Positions 17,618 to 26,776 are shown, numbered from the stretch's first letter. The stretch is DNA of 64,000 nucleotides from an uncultured Chloroflexota bacterium (GCA_937901745.1 CALGSZ010000134.1:1-64000); one strand, 5' to 3'. Translations and numbers: made by a program. The notes: generated from the letters alone by a model not told the origin.

Positions 17618-20077
17618 CTACGATACCCCAGCCGGCTCGAGTGCCTCGACCGGCGTCAGCTTCAGCAGGTCGTCTTCGACTTCGACGCGAATCGTCTGAT
17701 TGGGCTGGAACCGGCTGTTGAGCAGCCCTTCCGCCAGCGGGTCCTCAATCAGGTTCTGGATGATGCGGCGCAGCGGGCGAGCGCCATACGTGCGGTCGTA
17801 GCCGCGCTGGGCCAGGAGATCCATCGCCTCTTCCGTGACCTCCAGGGCAATTTCCTGCTCGGCCAGCTGCTTGCGCACCCGCTTCAGCTCCAGCTCGACA
17901 ATCTGCCGAATCTGCTCCGGCGTGAGCGCGTGGAAGACAATCGTCGCATCGATCCGGTTCAAGAACTCCGGCCGGAAGGTCTGCTTCAATTGCGCCATGA
18001 CCTTTTCCTTCATCCGGTCATATTCGCGGCGCGCCGCCTTATCGGCGTCCTCCTTGAAGCCGAAGCCCATCGTCGTGTCGCGCGTAATCGCTTCCGCTCC
18101 GACATTCGACGTCATGATGATGATCGTGTTCCGGAAGTCGACCTTGCGCCCCTTGGCGTCGGTCAGGCTGCCGTCCTCCATGATCTGGAGGAGCATGTTG
18201 AACGCCTCGGGGTGAGCCTTCTCGATCTCATCGAGCAAGATCACCGAGTAGCTCTTCCGGCGAACCGCTTCGGTTAGCTGCCCACCCTCTTCGTATCCGA
18301 CGTAGCCCGGCGGAGCACCGACCAGCCGCGCGACCGCGTGGCGCTCCATGAACTCGGACATGTCGATCTTAATGAGGTGATCCTCCGAGCCGAACATGAA
18401 CTCGGCGAGCGCCTTGGCGACGAGCGTCTTACCGACGCCTGTCGGGCCAAGGAAGATGAACGTGCCGATCGGCCGGCGCGGATCCTTCAAACCAGCGCGC
18501 GCACGCCGCACAGCCTTCGCCAGCGTCGTGATCGCCTCTTCCTGGCCGACGACCCGCTCGTGCAGCGCCTCTTCCATGTGGAGCAACCGCTCGCTCTCTT
18601 CGCCAGCGATGCGGTAGACCGGGATACCGGTCCACATGGAAACGACCTGCGCGATGTCCTCTTCGGTGACGTAGATCTCGTCCTCGGCGTTGCGGTCGCG
18701 CAGCTCCTGCTCTTGCTGCTCGATCCGCTCGCGCAGCTTCCGCTCCCGGTCGCGCAGCTCAACCGCCAGCTCGAACTCTTGCGCGTTGACCGCCGCCTCG
18801 AGCTCGCGCTGCAGCGACTGCAATCCGGCCAGCGCCTCCTTCAGGCCTGGAGGCGCGGCGGAGCGCGTCATGCGCACGCGAGAAGCAGCCTCGTCGATCA
18901 GGTCGATCGCCTTGTCCGGCATGAAGCGGTCGGTGACATAGCGCGCCGCCAAATTGGCCGCCGCCTTGATCGCTTCGTCACTGATCTTCAGCCGGTGGTG
19001 CTCCTCGTACAGCGGCCGGACACCCATCAGGATGGCAATGGTCTCCTCGACCGAGGGCTCATCGACCTGGACAGGCTGGAACCGGCGCTCCAGAGCCGCG
19101 TCGCGCTCAATGTACTTGCGGTACTCGTCGAGCGTCGTCGCGCCGATAGTCTGCACCTCGCCGCGAGACAGCGCCGGCTTGAGGATATTCGCGGCATCCA
19201 CCGCGCCCTCCGCCGCGCCCGCGCCGACGAGCGTGTGCAGCTCGTCAATGAAGAGGATTGCGCCCGTCTCCTTGACCTCGGCGACGATCTTCTTCAGGCG
19301 CTCCTCGAACTCGCCGCGATACTTGGTGCCCGCGACCAGCGCGCCAATGTCGAGCGCGATCAGCCGCTTGTTCTGCAGCCGCTCCGGCACGTCGCCGGCA
19401 ACGATGCGCTGCGCCAAGCCTTCGACGATCGCCGTCTTCCCGACGCCTGGCTCGCCAATCAGCGCCGGGTTGTTCTTGGTGCGCCGGGACAGGATCTGCA
19501 TGACGCGATCGATCTCCATCTGGCGACCGATCAGCGGCCCAAGCTTGTTCTGGCGGGCCGCCTCCGTCAGATCGAACCCGAGCGCATCCATGTATGGCGT
19601 CTTCGTCTGCTGCTTGCTCTGGCTGTAGGACTGGCTCTGGTTGACGACCTGCATCACCTGCGTGCGGACCTTCTCAAGGTTCACACCCAGGCTCTCCAGG
19701 ACGCCAGCCGCGATCCCTTCGCCCTCGCGGACCAGGCCAAGCAACAGGTGCTCGGTGCCGATGTAGTGGTGGTTGAGCCGGCGCGCCTCGTCAATTGCGA
19801 GCTCGAGGACCTTCTTCGCTCGAGGCGTCAGACCGATCTCTCCGACAACCGCTCCTTCGCCGCGGCCGATGATGAACTCGACCGCCGAGCGGACCTTAGG
19901 CAGCTGCACGCCCATGTTGCTGAGCACGCGAGCAGCGACGCCGTCGCCCTCGCGGACCAGACCGAGCAGCAGATGCTCAGTGCCGATGTAGTTGTGGTTG
20001 AAGCGCTGGGCTTCCTCCTGGGCGAGCGTCAGGACCTTGCGCGCGCGCTCCGTGAACTTGTCAAACTGGTTGGCCAT
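17618..20077 (-). CDS. clpC: ATP-dependent Clp protease ATP-binding subunit ClpC
   Basis: This 819-residue class I Clp/Hsp100 unfoldase feeds proteins to ClpP. In order there are two Clp N-terminal repeats (GTEHLLLGLVREGDGVAAR and GTEHLLLGLVREGEGIAAG), AAA1 with Walker A GEPGVGKT near 209, a UVR-type middle segment with ELAVELRDRERKL, AAA2 with GPTGVGKT near 546, and the D2-small domain. The start MANQFDKF at 20077 replaces a longer open frame beginning at 20254. No ctsR, mcsA or mcsB lies beside it, so arginine-phosphate control is not evident. Confidence 0.97.
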   Translation of the reverse strand: MANQFDKFTERARKVLTLAQEEAQRFNHNYIGTEHLLLGLVREGDGVAARVLSNMGVQLPKVRSAVEFIIGRGEGAVVGEIGLTPRAKKVLELAIDEARRLNHHYIGTEHLLLGLVREGEGIAAGVLESLGVNLEKVRTQVMQVVNQSQSYSQSKQQTKTPYMDALGFDLTEAARQNKLGPLIGRQMEIDRVMQILSRRTKNNPALIGEPGVGKTAIVEGLAQRIVAGDVPERLQNKRLIALDIGALVAGTKYRGEFEERLKKIVAEVKETGAILFIDELHTLVGAGAAEGAVDAANILKPALSRGEVQTIGATTLDEYRKYIERDAALERRFQPVQVDEPSVEETIAILMGVRPLYEEHHRLKISDEAIKAAANLAARYVTDRFMPDKAIDLIDEAASRVRMTRSAAPPGLKEALAGLQSLQRELEAAVNAQEFELAVELRDRERKLRERIEQQEQELRDRNAEDEIYVTEEDIAQVVSMWTGIPVYRIAGEESERLLHMEEALHERVVGQEEAITTLAKAVRRARAGLKDPRRPIGTFIFLGPTGVGKTLVAKALAEFMFGSEDHLIKIDMSEFMERHAVARLVGAPPGYVGYEEGGQLTEAVRRKSYSVILLDEIEKAHPEAFNMLLQIMEDGSLTDAKGRKVDFRNTIIIMTSNVGAEAITRDTTMGFGFKEDADKAARREYDRMKEKVMAQLKQTFRPEFLNRIDATIVFHALTPEQIRQIVELELKRVRKQLAEQEIALEVTEEAMDLLAQRGYDRTYGARPLRRIIQNLIEDPLAEGLLNSRFQPNQTIRVEVEDDLLKLTPVEALEPAGVS

Positions 20078-20164
20078 CCCTTGGCTCTCCCGGTTGCCCT
20101 CGGGATCCGACCCGTGTGACTCGGACCCCCTACCTTCTCTGTACTCTAAGCATACGAAATCCGT

Positions 20165-20191
20165 GAGACCTCGGACGTACCAATTGGTCTC
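20165..20191 (-). promoter_or_regulatory. Inverted repeat in the clpC upstream region
   Basis: GAGACC and GGTCTC are separated by 15 bases, with the 8-nt palindrome CCAATTGG adjoining. It lies about 90-115 bases before the clpC ATG. It is not a CtsR-type heptad repeat; an operator role is a guess. Confidence 0.25.
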
Positions 20192-20230
20192 GGATTCCGG
20201 TGCTTGTGCTCCATCGAAGTCGCGAGTGCA

Positions 20231-20264
20231 ACAGCGGCAGGCGCGCGTTCGCACCTGCCGCTGT
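20231..20264 (-). terminator. Hairpin downstream of rpsA
   Basis: A perfect 11-bp stem (ACAGCGGCAGG at 20231-20241 with CCTGCCGCTGT at 20254-20264) has a 12-nt loop. It lies just past the rpsA stop on the minus strand and has no clear U-tract. Confidence 0.6.
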
Positions 20265-20311
20265 TCCTTTCGTTAGAACGGCTATTGGGTAGCAAGCGTT
20301 CCGGTGGCAGC

Positions 20312-21991
20312 TCAGCCCTCGCGCTCCTCGTCATCGCTTGCCGCCCTTCCTTGCTGCGCGCCTGAGCGCCCCGCCTCATCGGCTGCACCGCTGCCGGCTG
20401 CCTCGGTCTGCGACCCCTCGTCCTCGTCCACCAGACCGAGGTCTGCTCCTGCCATCGCAAATGCCATGCCCATCGCGGAGAGCGGCTCCCCGTCAATCTC
20501 TGACGGGACGTCGACGGGAGTTCGTTGTGAGCTGCGTGGGCGGTCACCGCCATTGGCGGCTTTCTCCGCCGGGGTCTCACCCTCGGCTGCCTGCTCCGTT
20601 GTAGCCTCTGCCGTAGTCGGTGTCGCCGATTCCTCAGCCTGCTGCGCGACTGGCTCCTCGCTCGTCGCTTCGACTGCCGGAGCCTCGGCCTGCTCCTCGC
20701 CAGCCTCCTCGGCCTGAGCCTCAGTGGTCTCGGCGCGGGCGCCAGCCTCGATGCCCTCGGCTTCGAGCGCCTCGCGAATCGCCTCCGCGATCTTATTGCG
20801 CTCCTCGATCGCCTCCGGCCCGAGCGCGGCGGCGAGCTCCTCATCCGGCGTGTCCAGCGCCCGGCGGAGGCTCAGGCCCATGCGCCGCCGCTGCGGATCG
20901 ATCCGGATGATGCGCAGGATCAAGTCCTGACCCTCGCGCACCACCTGCTTCGGATGGGTGATGCGCTCGTCCGCCAGCTCGGAGACGTGGATCAGACCCT
21001 CGACGCCATCCTCGATCCGAGCGAACGCGCCGAAGTTAGCCAACTGCGTCACTGTGCCGCGAACAAGCTGCCCGACTTCGTACTTCGAGGCGACCTGGCT
21101 CCACGGCTCGGCCTGCGTCCGCTTGATCGAGAGCGCGATCTTCTTCTCCTGGGCATTGATACCCAGGACGTAGACGTCAACCTCCTGCCCGATCTTCAGC
21201 ACTTCGCTCGGGTGGCGCACGCGGCTCCAAGAGAGCTCGGACAGGTGAACGAGCCCGTCAGCGCCCCCGATGTCGACAAACGCGCCGAAGTCGCAGATGG
21301 AGGAGACACGTCCGTGGCGGATCTCGCCCTCGGTGAGCTCCTCGATCAGCCGCTCCTTCATCACGTCACGCCGCTCTTGGATGGCCTGACGCTCAGACAG
21401 GATCAGCCGATTGCGATGGCGGTTGATCTCGATAACCTTGAGCGGCAGCGTCGTGCCGATCAAGCGAGCCATATCGGCCTGCTTGCTGGCATCGTCGCCG
21501 CCACGAATCTCCGAGACCTGCGAGGCCGGGACGAATCCACGAACGCCATCGAGATTCACCAGCAGGCCACCCTTGTTGTAATTGGTGACCTCGGCCTCGA
21601 TGACCTCGTTCGCCTCGTAAATCTCTTGCAGCTTCCGCCAGCTCTTCTCCTGGCGGGCGCGGTCAATAGAGACAACAGGGTGGCCTTCCGCGTTCTCCGG
21701 CTGCACGACGAAGACGAGGATCGACTCACCTACTTGCAGGTTCTGTCGCTCCTCCGGCGTGAGGCTGGAGAACTCCTTAGCCGGGACAATAGCTTCTGCC
21801 TTGGATCCGATGTCGACCAGGATCTCATCCCGGTCGATCCGCATGATCGTCCCTTCCACGACGTCCCCGTACTTCAGCGTCCGGTAGTCGTGAGAGGGAT
21901 CAGCAAGATATTGCTCCAGGAGTGAGGGCCCGCCCGATCCGGCGACCTCTGCAAATGTGGCTCCCTGCTGGCTCGCGTCAGTAACTTCCAT
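20312..21991 (-). CDS. rpsA: 30S ribosomal protein S1 homologue
   Basis: This 559-residue RNA-binding protein carries four S1 motifs: about 40-110, 125-195, 215-285 and 300-372. The third and fourth are the best conserved (FGAFVDIGGADGLVHLSELS and FGAFARIEDGVEGLIHVSEL). After about residue 400 comes an unusual tail rich in Glu, Ala, Thr and Ser with no fold visible. AAGGAAGG precedes the ATG and a sigma70 promoter lies upstream. The four-domain form is typical outside the Proteobacteria, where S1 has six. Confidence 0.93.
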   Translation of the reverse strand: MEVTDASQQGATFAEVAGSGGPSLLEQYLADPSHDYRTLKYGDVVEGTIMRIDRDEILVDIGSKAEAIVPAKEFSSLTPEERQNLQVGESILVFVVQPENAEGHPVVSIDRARQEKSWRKLQEIYEANEVIEAEVTNYNKGGLLVNLDGVRGFVPASQVSEIRGGDDASKQADMARLIGTTLPLKVIEINRHRNRLILSERQAIQERRDVMKERLIEELTEGEIRHGRVSSICDFGAFVDIGGADGLVHLSELSWSRVRHPSEVLKIGQEVDVYVLGINAQEKKIALSIKRTQAEPWSQVASKYEVGQLVRGTVTQLANFGAFARIEDGVEGLIHVSELADERITHPKQVVREGQDLILRIIRIDPQRRRMGLSLRRALDTPDEELAAALGPEAIEERNKIAEAIREALEAEGIEAGARAETTEAQAEEAGEEQAEAPAVEATSEEPVAQQAEESATPTTAEATTEQAAEGETPAEKAANGGDRPRSSQRTPVDVPSEIDGEPLSAMGMAFAMAGADLGLVDEDEGSQTEAAGSGAADEAGRSGAQQGRAASDDEEREG

Positions 21992-22082
21992 ACACCTTCC
22001 TTAAGACCCCAGAGACATGCGGGCGGCCCCCCTTTTCGCGGGCCGTCAAATGCACCCACATGCTCGGGAGGCCTGTGACCCG

Positions 22083-22111
22083 AGTATACTCCGCTCCCCC
22101 AATCAGCGCAA
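22083..22111 (-). promoter_or_regulatory. Sigma70 promoter of rpsA
   Basis: TTGCGC (22106-22111), a 17-bp spacer and TATACT (22083-22088) lie on the minus strand. The start would be near 22076, giving a leader of about 85 nt. Confidence 0.65.
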
Positions 22112-22164
22112 CCGAGACTACCAGGCTGGCCGCGGGTAGTTGATCGAATCAGCAGCTACCATGC

Positions 22165-23268
22165 TCACGCGCGAGCAATGGCAGCGCTTTCGAGCGACCG
22201 TACCACCGCGCCGAGGGCATTGAGGCAATCGTCGATATCCTCCGCGGTGACCCAGCCCATATGCCCGATCCGCACCATTGCATCGGCCGCATGCGCCTGT
22301 CCGCTGGCCACGGTCACGCCGTGCTCCTTTTCCATCCGCGCAACGATCTCCTTGGCGGAGGCTCCCGGCGGAACGGCGACAGCAGTGACCGTATTCGAGG
22401 CGTAGGCCTCGTCCCCGTAGAGTCGCAGTCCGAGCGAGCGCACGCCTTGCCGTGTCCGCTCGCCTAGCTCGGCGTGCCTCCGCCAGACCTGCTCGAGCCC
22501 TTCGGAGAGGATCAGGTCGAGCGCGGCGTCGAACGCGTACAGGAGCGACAAGGGCGGCGTCGTCGGCGTCATGCCATTGGCAGCGGCCTCGCGCGCGGCG
22601 CGCAGATCCCAGAAGAAGCGCGGGAATCCGCCGCGTTCCGCCGCTTCCCAAGCGCGGGGGCCAACCGCGACGATCAGGAGTCCCGGCGGGCACATCCACG
22701 CCTTTTGCGAGCCGGACAAGACGAAGTCGAGACCCCACTCGTCCACCAAGAGCGGCAGGCCCCCGGCGGAGCTAACAGCGTCAACGAGGACGAGCGCCCC
22801 GTGCTCCCGCACGATGGCAGCTAGCTCTGGCAGCGGGTTGGTGATCCCGGTTGACGTCTCGTTGTGGGTGAGCAGGACCGCCTTGACGTCCGGATGCTCG
22901 TTCAGCGCCGCGCGAAGGAGATCGGGCGTGATCGCCGAGCCCCACGGGCGCTCGAGCCGGCGCACGTCCAACCCAAAGGCCGAGGCGACCCGGGCGAATC
23001 GCTCGCCAAAATCGCCGACGATCGTTGCCAAGACAGCGTCACCGGGGGCGAGGAGGTTGGAGATGGCGACCTCCCAACCCGCCGAGCCGGACGCGGGGAA
23101 GAGCAGGACGTCGCCGTCGGTCCGATGCACTTCTTTCGCTCGCGCCAGGATCGAGCGGTAGAGGTCACGAAACGCGGATCCCCGGTGAGGGATCATTTCG
23201 CGCTGCATCGCCTCGACGACCGCCGGCGGTAGCGGCGTCGGACCCGGTAGCCGAAAATTTCTTCCCAT
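22165..23268 (-). CDS. Class V PLP aminotransferase (alanine-glyoxylate / serine-pyruvate type)
   Basis: This 367-residue fold-type I aminotransferase begins with the family's GPTPLPPAVVEAM pattern. The PLP-binding lysine is in SGSQKAWM near residue 190 and the preceding Asp in LVDAVSSAGG. Such enzymes interconvert serine, alanine, glyoxylate, pyruvate and hydroxypyruvate; the phosphoserine and isopropanolamine-type relatives cannot be fully excluded. It diverges from the AI-2E family transporter gene. Confidence 0.9.
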   Translation of the reverse strand: MGRNFRLPGPTPLPPAVVEAMQREMIPHRGSAFRDLYRSILARAKEVHRTDGDVLLFPASGSAGWEVAISNLLAPGDAVLATIVGDFGERFARVASAFGLDVRRLERPWGSAITPDLLRAALNEHPDVKAVLLTHNETSTGITNPLPELAAIVREHGALVLVDAVSSAGGLPLLVDEWGLDFVLSGSQKAWMCPPGLLIVAVGPRAWEAAERGGFPRFFWDLRAAREAAANGMTPTTPPLSLLYAFDAALDLILSEGLEQVWRRHAELGERTRQGVRSLGLRLYGDEAYASNTVTAVAVPPGASAKEIVARMEKEHGVTVASGQAHAADAMVRIGHMGWVTAEDIDDCLNALGAVVRSLESAAIARA

Positions 23269-23391
23269 CCGCGTTCAGTCGTCCTTTCCCAGTCGCCAGC
23301 CGTGCGATGGCGCATGGCTCACGCACTGTCGCTAGTATAGGCTCATCGGTCGCGCTCTCCCGGCGCGACGGAAGGGCCACTGCAGGCATGC

Positions 23392-23397
23392 TAGAAT
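23392..23397 (+). promoter_or_regulatory. -10 element upstream of the AI-2E family gene
   Basis: TAGAAT would place the start near 23404, only about 9 bases before the first ATG at 23413. This gives a nearly leaderless mRNA, or means translation begins at the later ATG 23452 or 23479. Confidence 0.35.
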
Positions 23398-23412
23398 CGG
23401 CCAACCTGGGAG

Positions 23413-24822
23413 ATGATGTGCTCGACCGGCGAGAAGCGTCCGGTCCACTCGATGGCTGAAAACAGCGGCTCCATTCAGATGGAAGTCACGCTCTCGCCCC
23501 GGGCGCGAACGGTCGTGATCTGGATCGGCGTCATCGCCGGTCTCGTCTTGTTATTCGAAGCATCCCACGCCATCCGGCCATTCATCTGGGCGATCGTCAC
23601 CGCGTACATCTTCCATCCCATCGTCAGCGCCATCCATCGCGCAACGCGCCTGCCGAAGCATCTCATCACCGTCTGGCTTTATCTGATGCTGGCGCTCCTG
23701 ATCACGATTCTCGTGATCAACCTCCTGCCCTCGTTGATCGAGCAAGCCCAGGCGATCCAAAAGCAGATTCCGGAAGCGGTAGACAAGGCCGACGCCTGGC
23801 TCGAAGAGCATCAGATAAATCGGCTGGACCGTCTGGGAATCGAGTCGGATTTCGTCGATCAGCGCCTGAGCGAGCTTGCGGCTGAGCTCGCTGCAACCGT
23901 GAGTGGCTCGCTCCTGCCACTCGTCCTGGGAACGTTCACGGTCGCGATCGACATCTTCATCTACCTCGTCGCTTCCTTCTACTTCATCGTCTACGGAGAC
24001 CGCTTCGTCCTGGCTATCCGCAACATCCTGAACCGCCGCTATCACCGCGAAGTCGACCGGCTTCTGACGGACATCAACACCACGCTGGGGGCCTACATCC
24101 GCGGCCAGGCGCTCCTCGTGTTGATCATGTCGACCGCGTCGTACATCGCGCTCCGCATCCTCGAGGTGGATTACGCGCTCGTCCTCGCGATCTCGACTGG
24201 CTTCCTCGAGCTCATCCCAATTATTGGCCCGTGGACCGCTGGCTCAATCGCCGTCGCGGTTGGCCTCTTTCAGGACACAACTCCGTTCGGCTGGTCGAAC
24301 CTGACGCTCGCCATCACGATCGGCATCGTGTACTTCGCTCTCCGGCAACTGGAGGACATTTTCGTCATCCCGCTGCTGATCGGCCGGATCGTCCATCTCC
24401 ATCCACTGCTGGTGATCTTCGTTGTGGTGGTGGGCACGACGCTCGGCGGCATCCTCGGGCTGCTGCTCGCCGTCCCGATTGCCGCGGTGACCAAGATCAT
24501 CGCCGCCTATTTCTACGCAAAGGTGACGGCGCGAGAGGTGCGGAACGTCGAGGTCATTCGGGAGCGAGAAGACCTCGAGCGCGTGGCCGATCAGTTCCCC
24601 GATTTGACGAACTCGACGGTGGTGCTCGTCGTGGAGCCGGAGGTCGTGCGATGGCAAGACCTCGAGCTTCTGCGCCGCATCACGGACCGGGCTCACGACC
24701 ACGCGATCAACCTCTCGGTTGTCACGCAGGACGGGATCGCTGGCGCCCTCTTTACCGCCCTCGGCATCTCGACCTCAACGATCCCGGCCCCCCTCCCGGC
24801 CGAGGCCGCCTCCGTCCATTAG
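23413..24822 (+). CDS. AI-2E family transporter (UPF0118, TqsA/YdiK-like)
   Basis: This polytopic membrane protein of up to 469 residues shows about eight hydrophobic segments in the PerM/TqsA pattern. Two N-terminal helices are followed by an amphipathic extracytoplasmic section (about 100-160), then the conserved ELIPIIGPWTAGSIAV and the C-terminal block ending LLAVPIAAVTKII. Known relatives act as autoinducer-2 exporters or Na+/H+ antiporters; the substrate here is unknown. About 85 soluble C-terminal residues are unusual for the family. Start codons at 23413, 23452 and 23479 are all possible. Confidence 0.88.
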   Translation: MMCSTGEKRPVHSMAENSGSIQMEVTLSPRARTVVIWIGVIAGLVLLFEASHAIRPFIWAIVTAYIFHPIVSAIHRATRLPKHLITVWLYLMLALLITILVINLLPSLIEQAQAIQKQIPEAVDKADAWLEEHQINRLDRLGIESDFVDQRLSELAAELAATVSGSLLPLVLGTFTVAIDIFIYLVASFYFIVYGDRFVLAIRNILNRRYHREVDRLLTDINTTLGAYIRGQALLVLIMSTASYIALRILEVDYALVLAISTGFLELIPIIGPWTAGSIAVAVGLFQDTTPFGWSNLTLAITIGIVYFALRQLEDIFVIPLLIGRIVHLHPLLVIFVVVVGTTLGGILGLLLAVPIAAVTKIIAAYFYAKVTAREVRNVEVIREREDLERVADQFPDLTNSTVVLVVEPEVVRWQDLELLRRITDRAHDHAINLSVVTQDGIAGALFTALGISTSTIPAPLPAEAASVH

Positions 24823-24832
24823 CTTAGACCCG

Positions 24833-25417
24833 TTAGTCTGGCCGGACGTTCTTCAGGTGGCGCGGATCGTGGTAGAGCACGAGCTCGGGCGTGATGCGCT
24901 CATCGGTGCAGAAGAGCAGGCCGACGCCGAAATGCTCCTGCCAGCGGCGGTCGGTGGCCGAGCCGGGATTGAAGAGAACGGTCCCCGCTTCCTCGTCGAT
25001 CCGCGGAATATGGCTGTGACCGTAGACGACGAGGTCCACCTTCCCGGCAAATAGCCGCTTTGCCTCCGCGTACGCGGAAGCGCCGCCGTGGCCGTGGAGC
25101 AAGGCTAGCCGATACTTTCCGACTTCGAGGAGCTCCTGCTCCCGGCAGATCTCGCGTAGCTCGCGGTCGTCGTTGTTGCCAGTGACGGCGATGACTGGCG
25201 CGACACGGCCAAGCTCGGCCAGGACGGGCAACGTGTTGACATCGCCGGCGTGGAGGATGAGATCCACGCCGAACCGAGCGAAGAGGTCTGGCACCTCCGG
25301 CGGCAGCCTGCGTTGCCCGCCGCGATTGATGTGCGTGTCCGAGATGACGCCGATGGTCAGCGGCGTCGGGAAACGACGTTGCGTTGTCGGCCGGAACGAA
25401 TCAGCGGACCGGCCCAA
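24833..25417 (-). CDS. YfcE/MJ0936-type metallophosphodiesterase
   Basis: This 194-residue calcineurin-like phosphoesterase has the full set of metal-binding blocks: ISDTH (DxH), LHAGDV (GD), TGNNDD (GNxD), LLHGHGG and VYGHSHIP (GHxH). Members hydrolyse phosphodiesters; the physiological substrate is unknown. The frame opens at a TTG overlapping the stop of the dapA-like gene by 17 bases. No ATG or GTG occurs before the first conserved block, so a TTG start coupled to the upstream gene is likely. Confidence 0.88.
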   Translation of the reverse strand: MGRSADSFRPTTQRRFPTPLTIGVISDTHINRGGQRRLPPEVPDLFARFGVDLILHAGDVNTLPVLAELGRVAPVIAVTGNNDDRELREICREQELLEVGKYRLALLHGHGGASAYAEAKRLFAGKVDLVVYGHSHIPRIDEEAGTVLFNPGSATDRRWQEHFGVGLLFCTDERITPELVLYHDPRHLKNVRPD

Positions 25418-26306
25418 TCCCCGCCTCCCGCAATGTCCGGCGCACGTCGTCCGCTTCGTCGGCGCTGAGCGGCTGCAGCGGCGGCCGCGGCAATCCGCCC
25501 TTCAGCCCAACTGCTTCGAGCGCGACCTTCAGGCCGGGAATCCCGTACTTGCTCGTCACAGCGGCGTTCGGGGCCAGCATTCGGAGCTGTAGGCTGCGCG
25601 CCCGCTCGTGATCGCCCGCGCGGAACGCCTGCTCGATCTCCTTGCACTGCGCCGGAGCGACGTTCGCCAGCGCAAGGATGCCGCCGGTCGCGCCGAGGCA
25701 GAGCGCGGGGTAGAGGAAGCTCGCCGACCCGGCCAGCACGCCGAATCCTGGCGCGGCGCCGGCGATCATCTCCCCCACCTTGGGAGCGTTCCCGCCTGAA
25801 TCCTTGATCCCGGCAATGTTCGGATGAGACGACAGCTCTTGGACGAGGGAGGCGGCGAGATCGACGCCGGTGTAGGCGGCCATGATGTAGATGACAATCG
25901 GCACCGGCGACGCATCGGCTACCGCCCGGTAGTGGGCGAGATAGGCAGCGCGATCGTAGCGGTTCTTGTAGTAGTGCGGGGTAACGATCAAGGCGAAGTC
26001 GATGCCGAGCGCGGCGGCTTGTTTCGTCAGCTCGATAGTCCCACGCGTGGACTCGACGCCGGTGCCCGCCATCACGATCTTGCGGCCGGCGATCGCCTCG
26101 ACGCCAGCCTCGATCACGCGCAGCCGCTCATCGAGGTCGAGCAAAGCGTACTCTCCGTTCGACCCCAGAATCACGACACCATCGAGCGGCGACGTCGCGT
26201 AGTACTCCGCGTTCTCCCGGTAGCTCGCGAGATCGAGCTCGCCGTCAGAACCGAACGTCGTTGCGACCGGCGCAAAGATTCCCGAGGGAACGCGCGAGGC
26301 GGTCAT
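25401..26306 (-). CDS. Dihydrodipicolinate synthase / N-acetylneuraminate lyase family aldolase
   Basis: This 301-residue (beta/alpha)8 class I aldolase has GSNGEYALL near 48 (the GTTGE position) and the Schiff-base lysine in IAGIKDSGG. The tyrosine of DapA, normally in a YNVPxRT motif, lies instead in IYIMAAYTG, closer to 4-hydroxy-2-oxoglutarate aldolases. Lysine biosynthesis is therefore less likely than an aldolase that releases pyruvate. GGAAGGAG precedes the ATG. It forms a tight same-strand cluster with yvlD-like and phosphodiesterase genes. Confidence 0.88.
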   Translation of the reverse strand: MTASRVPSGIFAPVATTFGSDGELDLASYRENAEYYATSPLDGVVILGSNGEYALLDLDERLRVIEAGVEAIAGRKIVMAGTGVESTRGTIELTKQAAALGIDFALIVTPHYYKNRYDRAAYLAHYRAVADASPVPIVIYIMAAYTGVDLAASLVQELSSHPNIAGIKDSGGNAPKVGEMIAGAAPGFGVLAGSASFLYPALCLGATGGILALANVAPAQCKEIEQAFRAGDHERARSLQLRMLAPNAAVTSKYGIPGLKVALEAVGLKGGLPRPPLQPLSADEADDVRRTLREAGIGPVR

Positions 26307-26321
26307 CGCCCACTCCTTCCG

Positions 26322-26672
26322 CTACGCGGTCTCGTCAACTATGGAAAAGACGATTCCGTTGGCAAGGCCAACTGCCAGCGCGCCGATGACCGCGCCCCAG
26401 AAGGTCACCGACATGCCCGGCGTCAACCAGGCCGCTAAGCCAAACAGCGCGGCATTGAGCGCCAGCGCGAACAAACCGAAAGTGAGACAGGTAAGGGGCA
26501 AGGTGATGAGCGCCAGTAGGGGTTTGATATAGGCATTCAGCACGCCGAGGATGAACGCGAAGACCAAGACCGCGAATTCGTTCTCATACGTGACGAACCG
26601 GCCGCGGAAGAGCGTGCCCACCGCCAGCACGGCGACCATGCTTCCGATCACATATGCGATGAGCCGGCTCAT
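26322..26672 (-). CDS. Phage holin family 4 / YvlD-like membrane protein
   Basis: This 116-residue protein has four hydrophobic segments in the order known for YvlD (Pfam holin 4 superfamily 2). The conserved pattern GVLNAYIKPLLALITLPLT is present, in segments under 20 residues. It is a chromosomal protein of unknown role, in some bacteria linked to envelope stress, and there is no phage context. The ATG overlaps the stop of a possible small upstream frame (ATGA). Confidence 0.88.
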   Translation of the reverse strand: MSRLIAYVIGSMVAVLAVGTLFRGRFVTYENEFAVLVFAFILGVLNAYIKPLLALITLPLTCLTFGLFALALNAALFGLAAWLTPGMSVTFWGAVIGALAVGLANGIVFSIVDETA

Positions 26673-26776
26673 CCTCGTCGGGCGACTCCCCTATCGGCCT
26701 CAGGCTCCAAAGACTGCTCGTCTATCACCGCGACGCTGCCCGCCCGCGACTCAGACGGCGCTGGCTCATCCTGCAT
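26669..26776 (-). CDS. Possible small protein coupled to the YvlD-like gene
   Basis: A 35-codon frame starting at ATG 26776 ends in an ATGA overlap with the next gene. The peptide is hydrophilic and acidic (MQDEPAPSES at its start) with no recognised domain. No good ribosome site is visible, and the frame is open further upstream to 26932. The overlap is the only support for translation. Confidence 0.25.
   Translation of the reverse strand: MQDEPAPSESRAGSVAVIDEQSLEPEADRGVARRG

Noticed and set aside
18338..20119. 593-codon open frame on the strand opposite clpC
   Set aside because: It is a shadow of clpC codon usage, with Leu/Arg/Asp-rich composition and no domain.
20078..20254. Longer ClpC N-terminus from 20254
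   Set aside because: The extra 59 residues are not ClpC-like, and the ATG at 20077 begins the canonical MANQFDKF sequence with a ribosome site.
26322..26672. Prophage remnant, because of the holin family name
   Set aside because: YvlD-like proteins are chromosomal; no phage, integrase or lysis genes are nearby.
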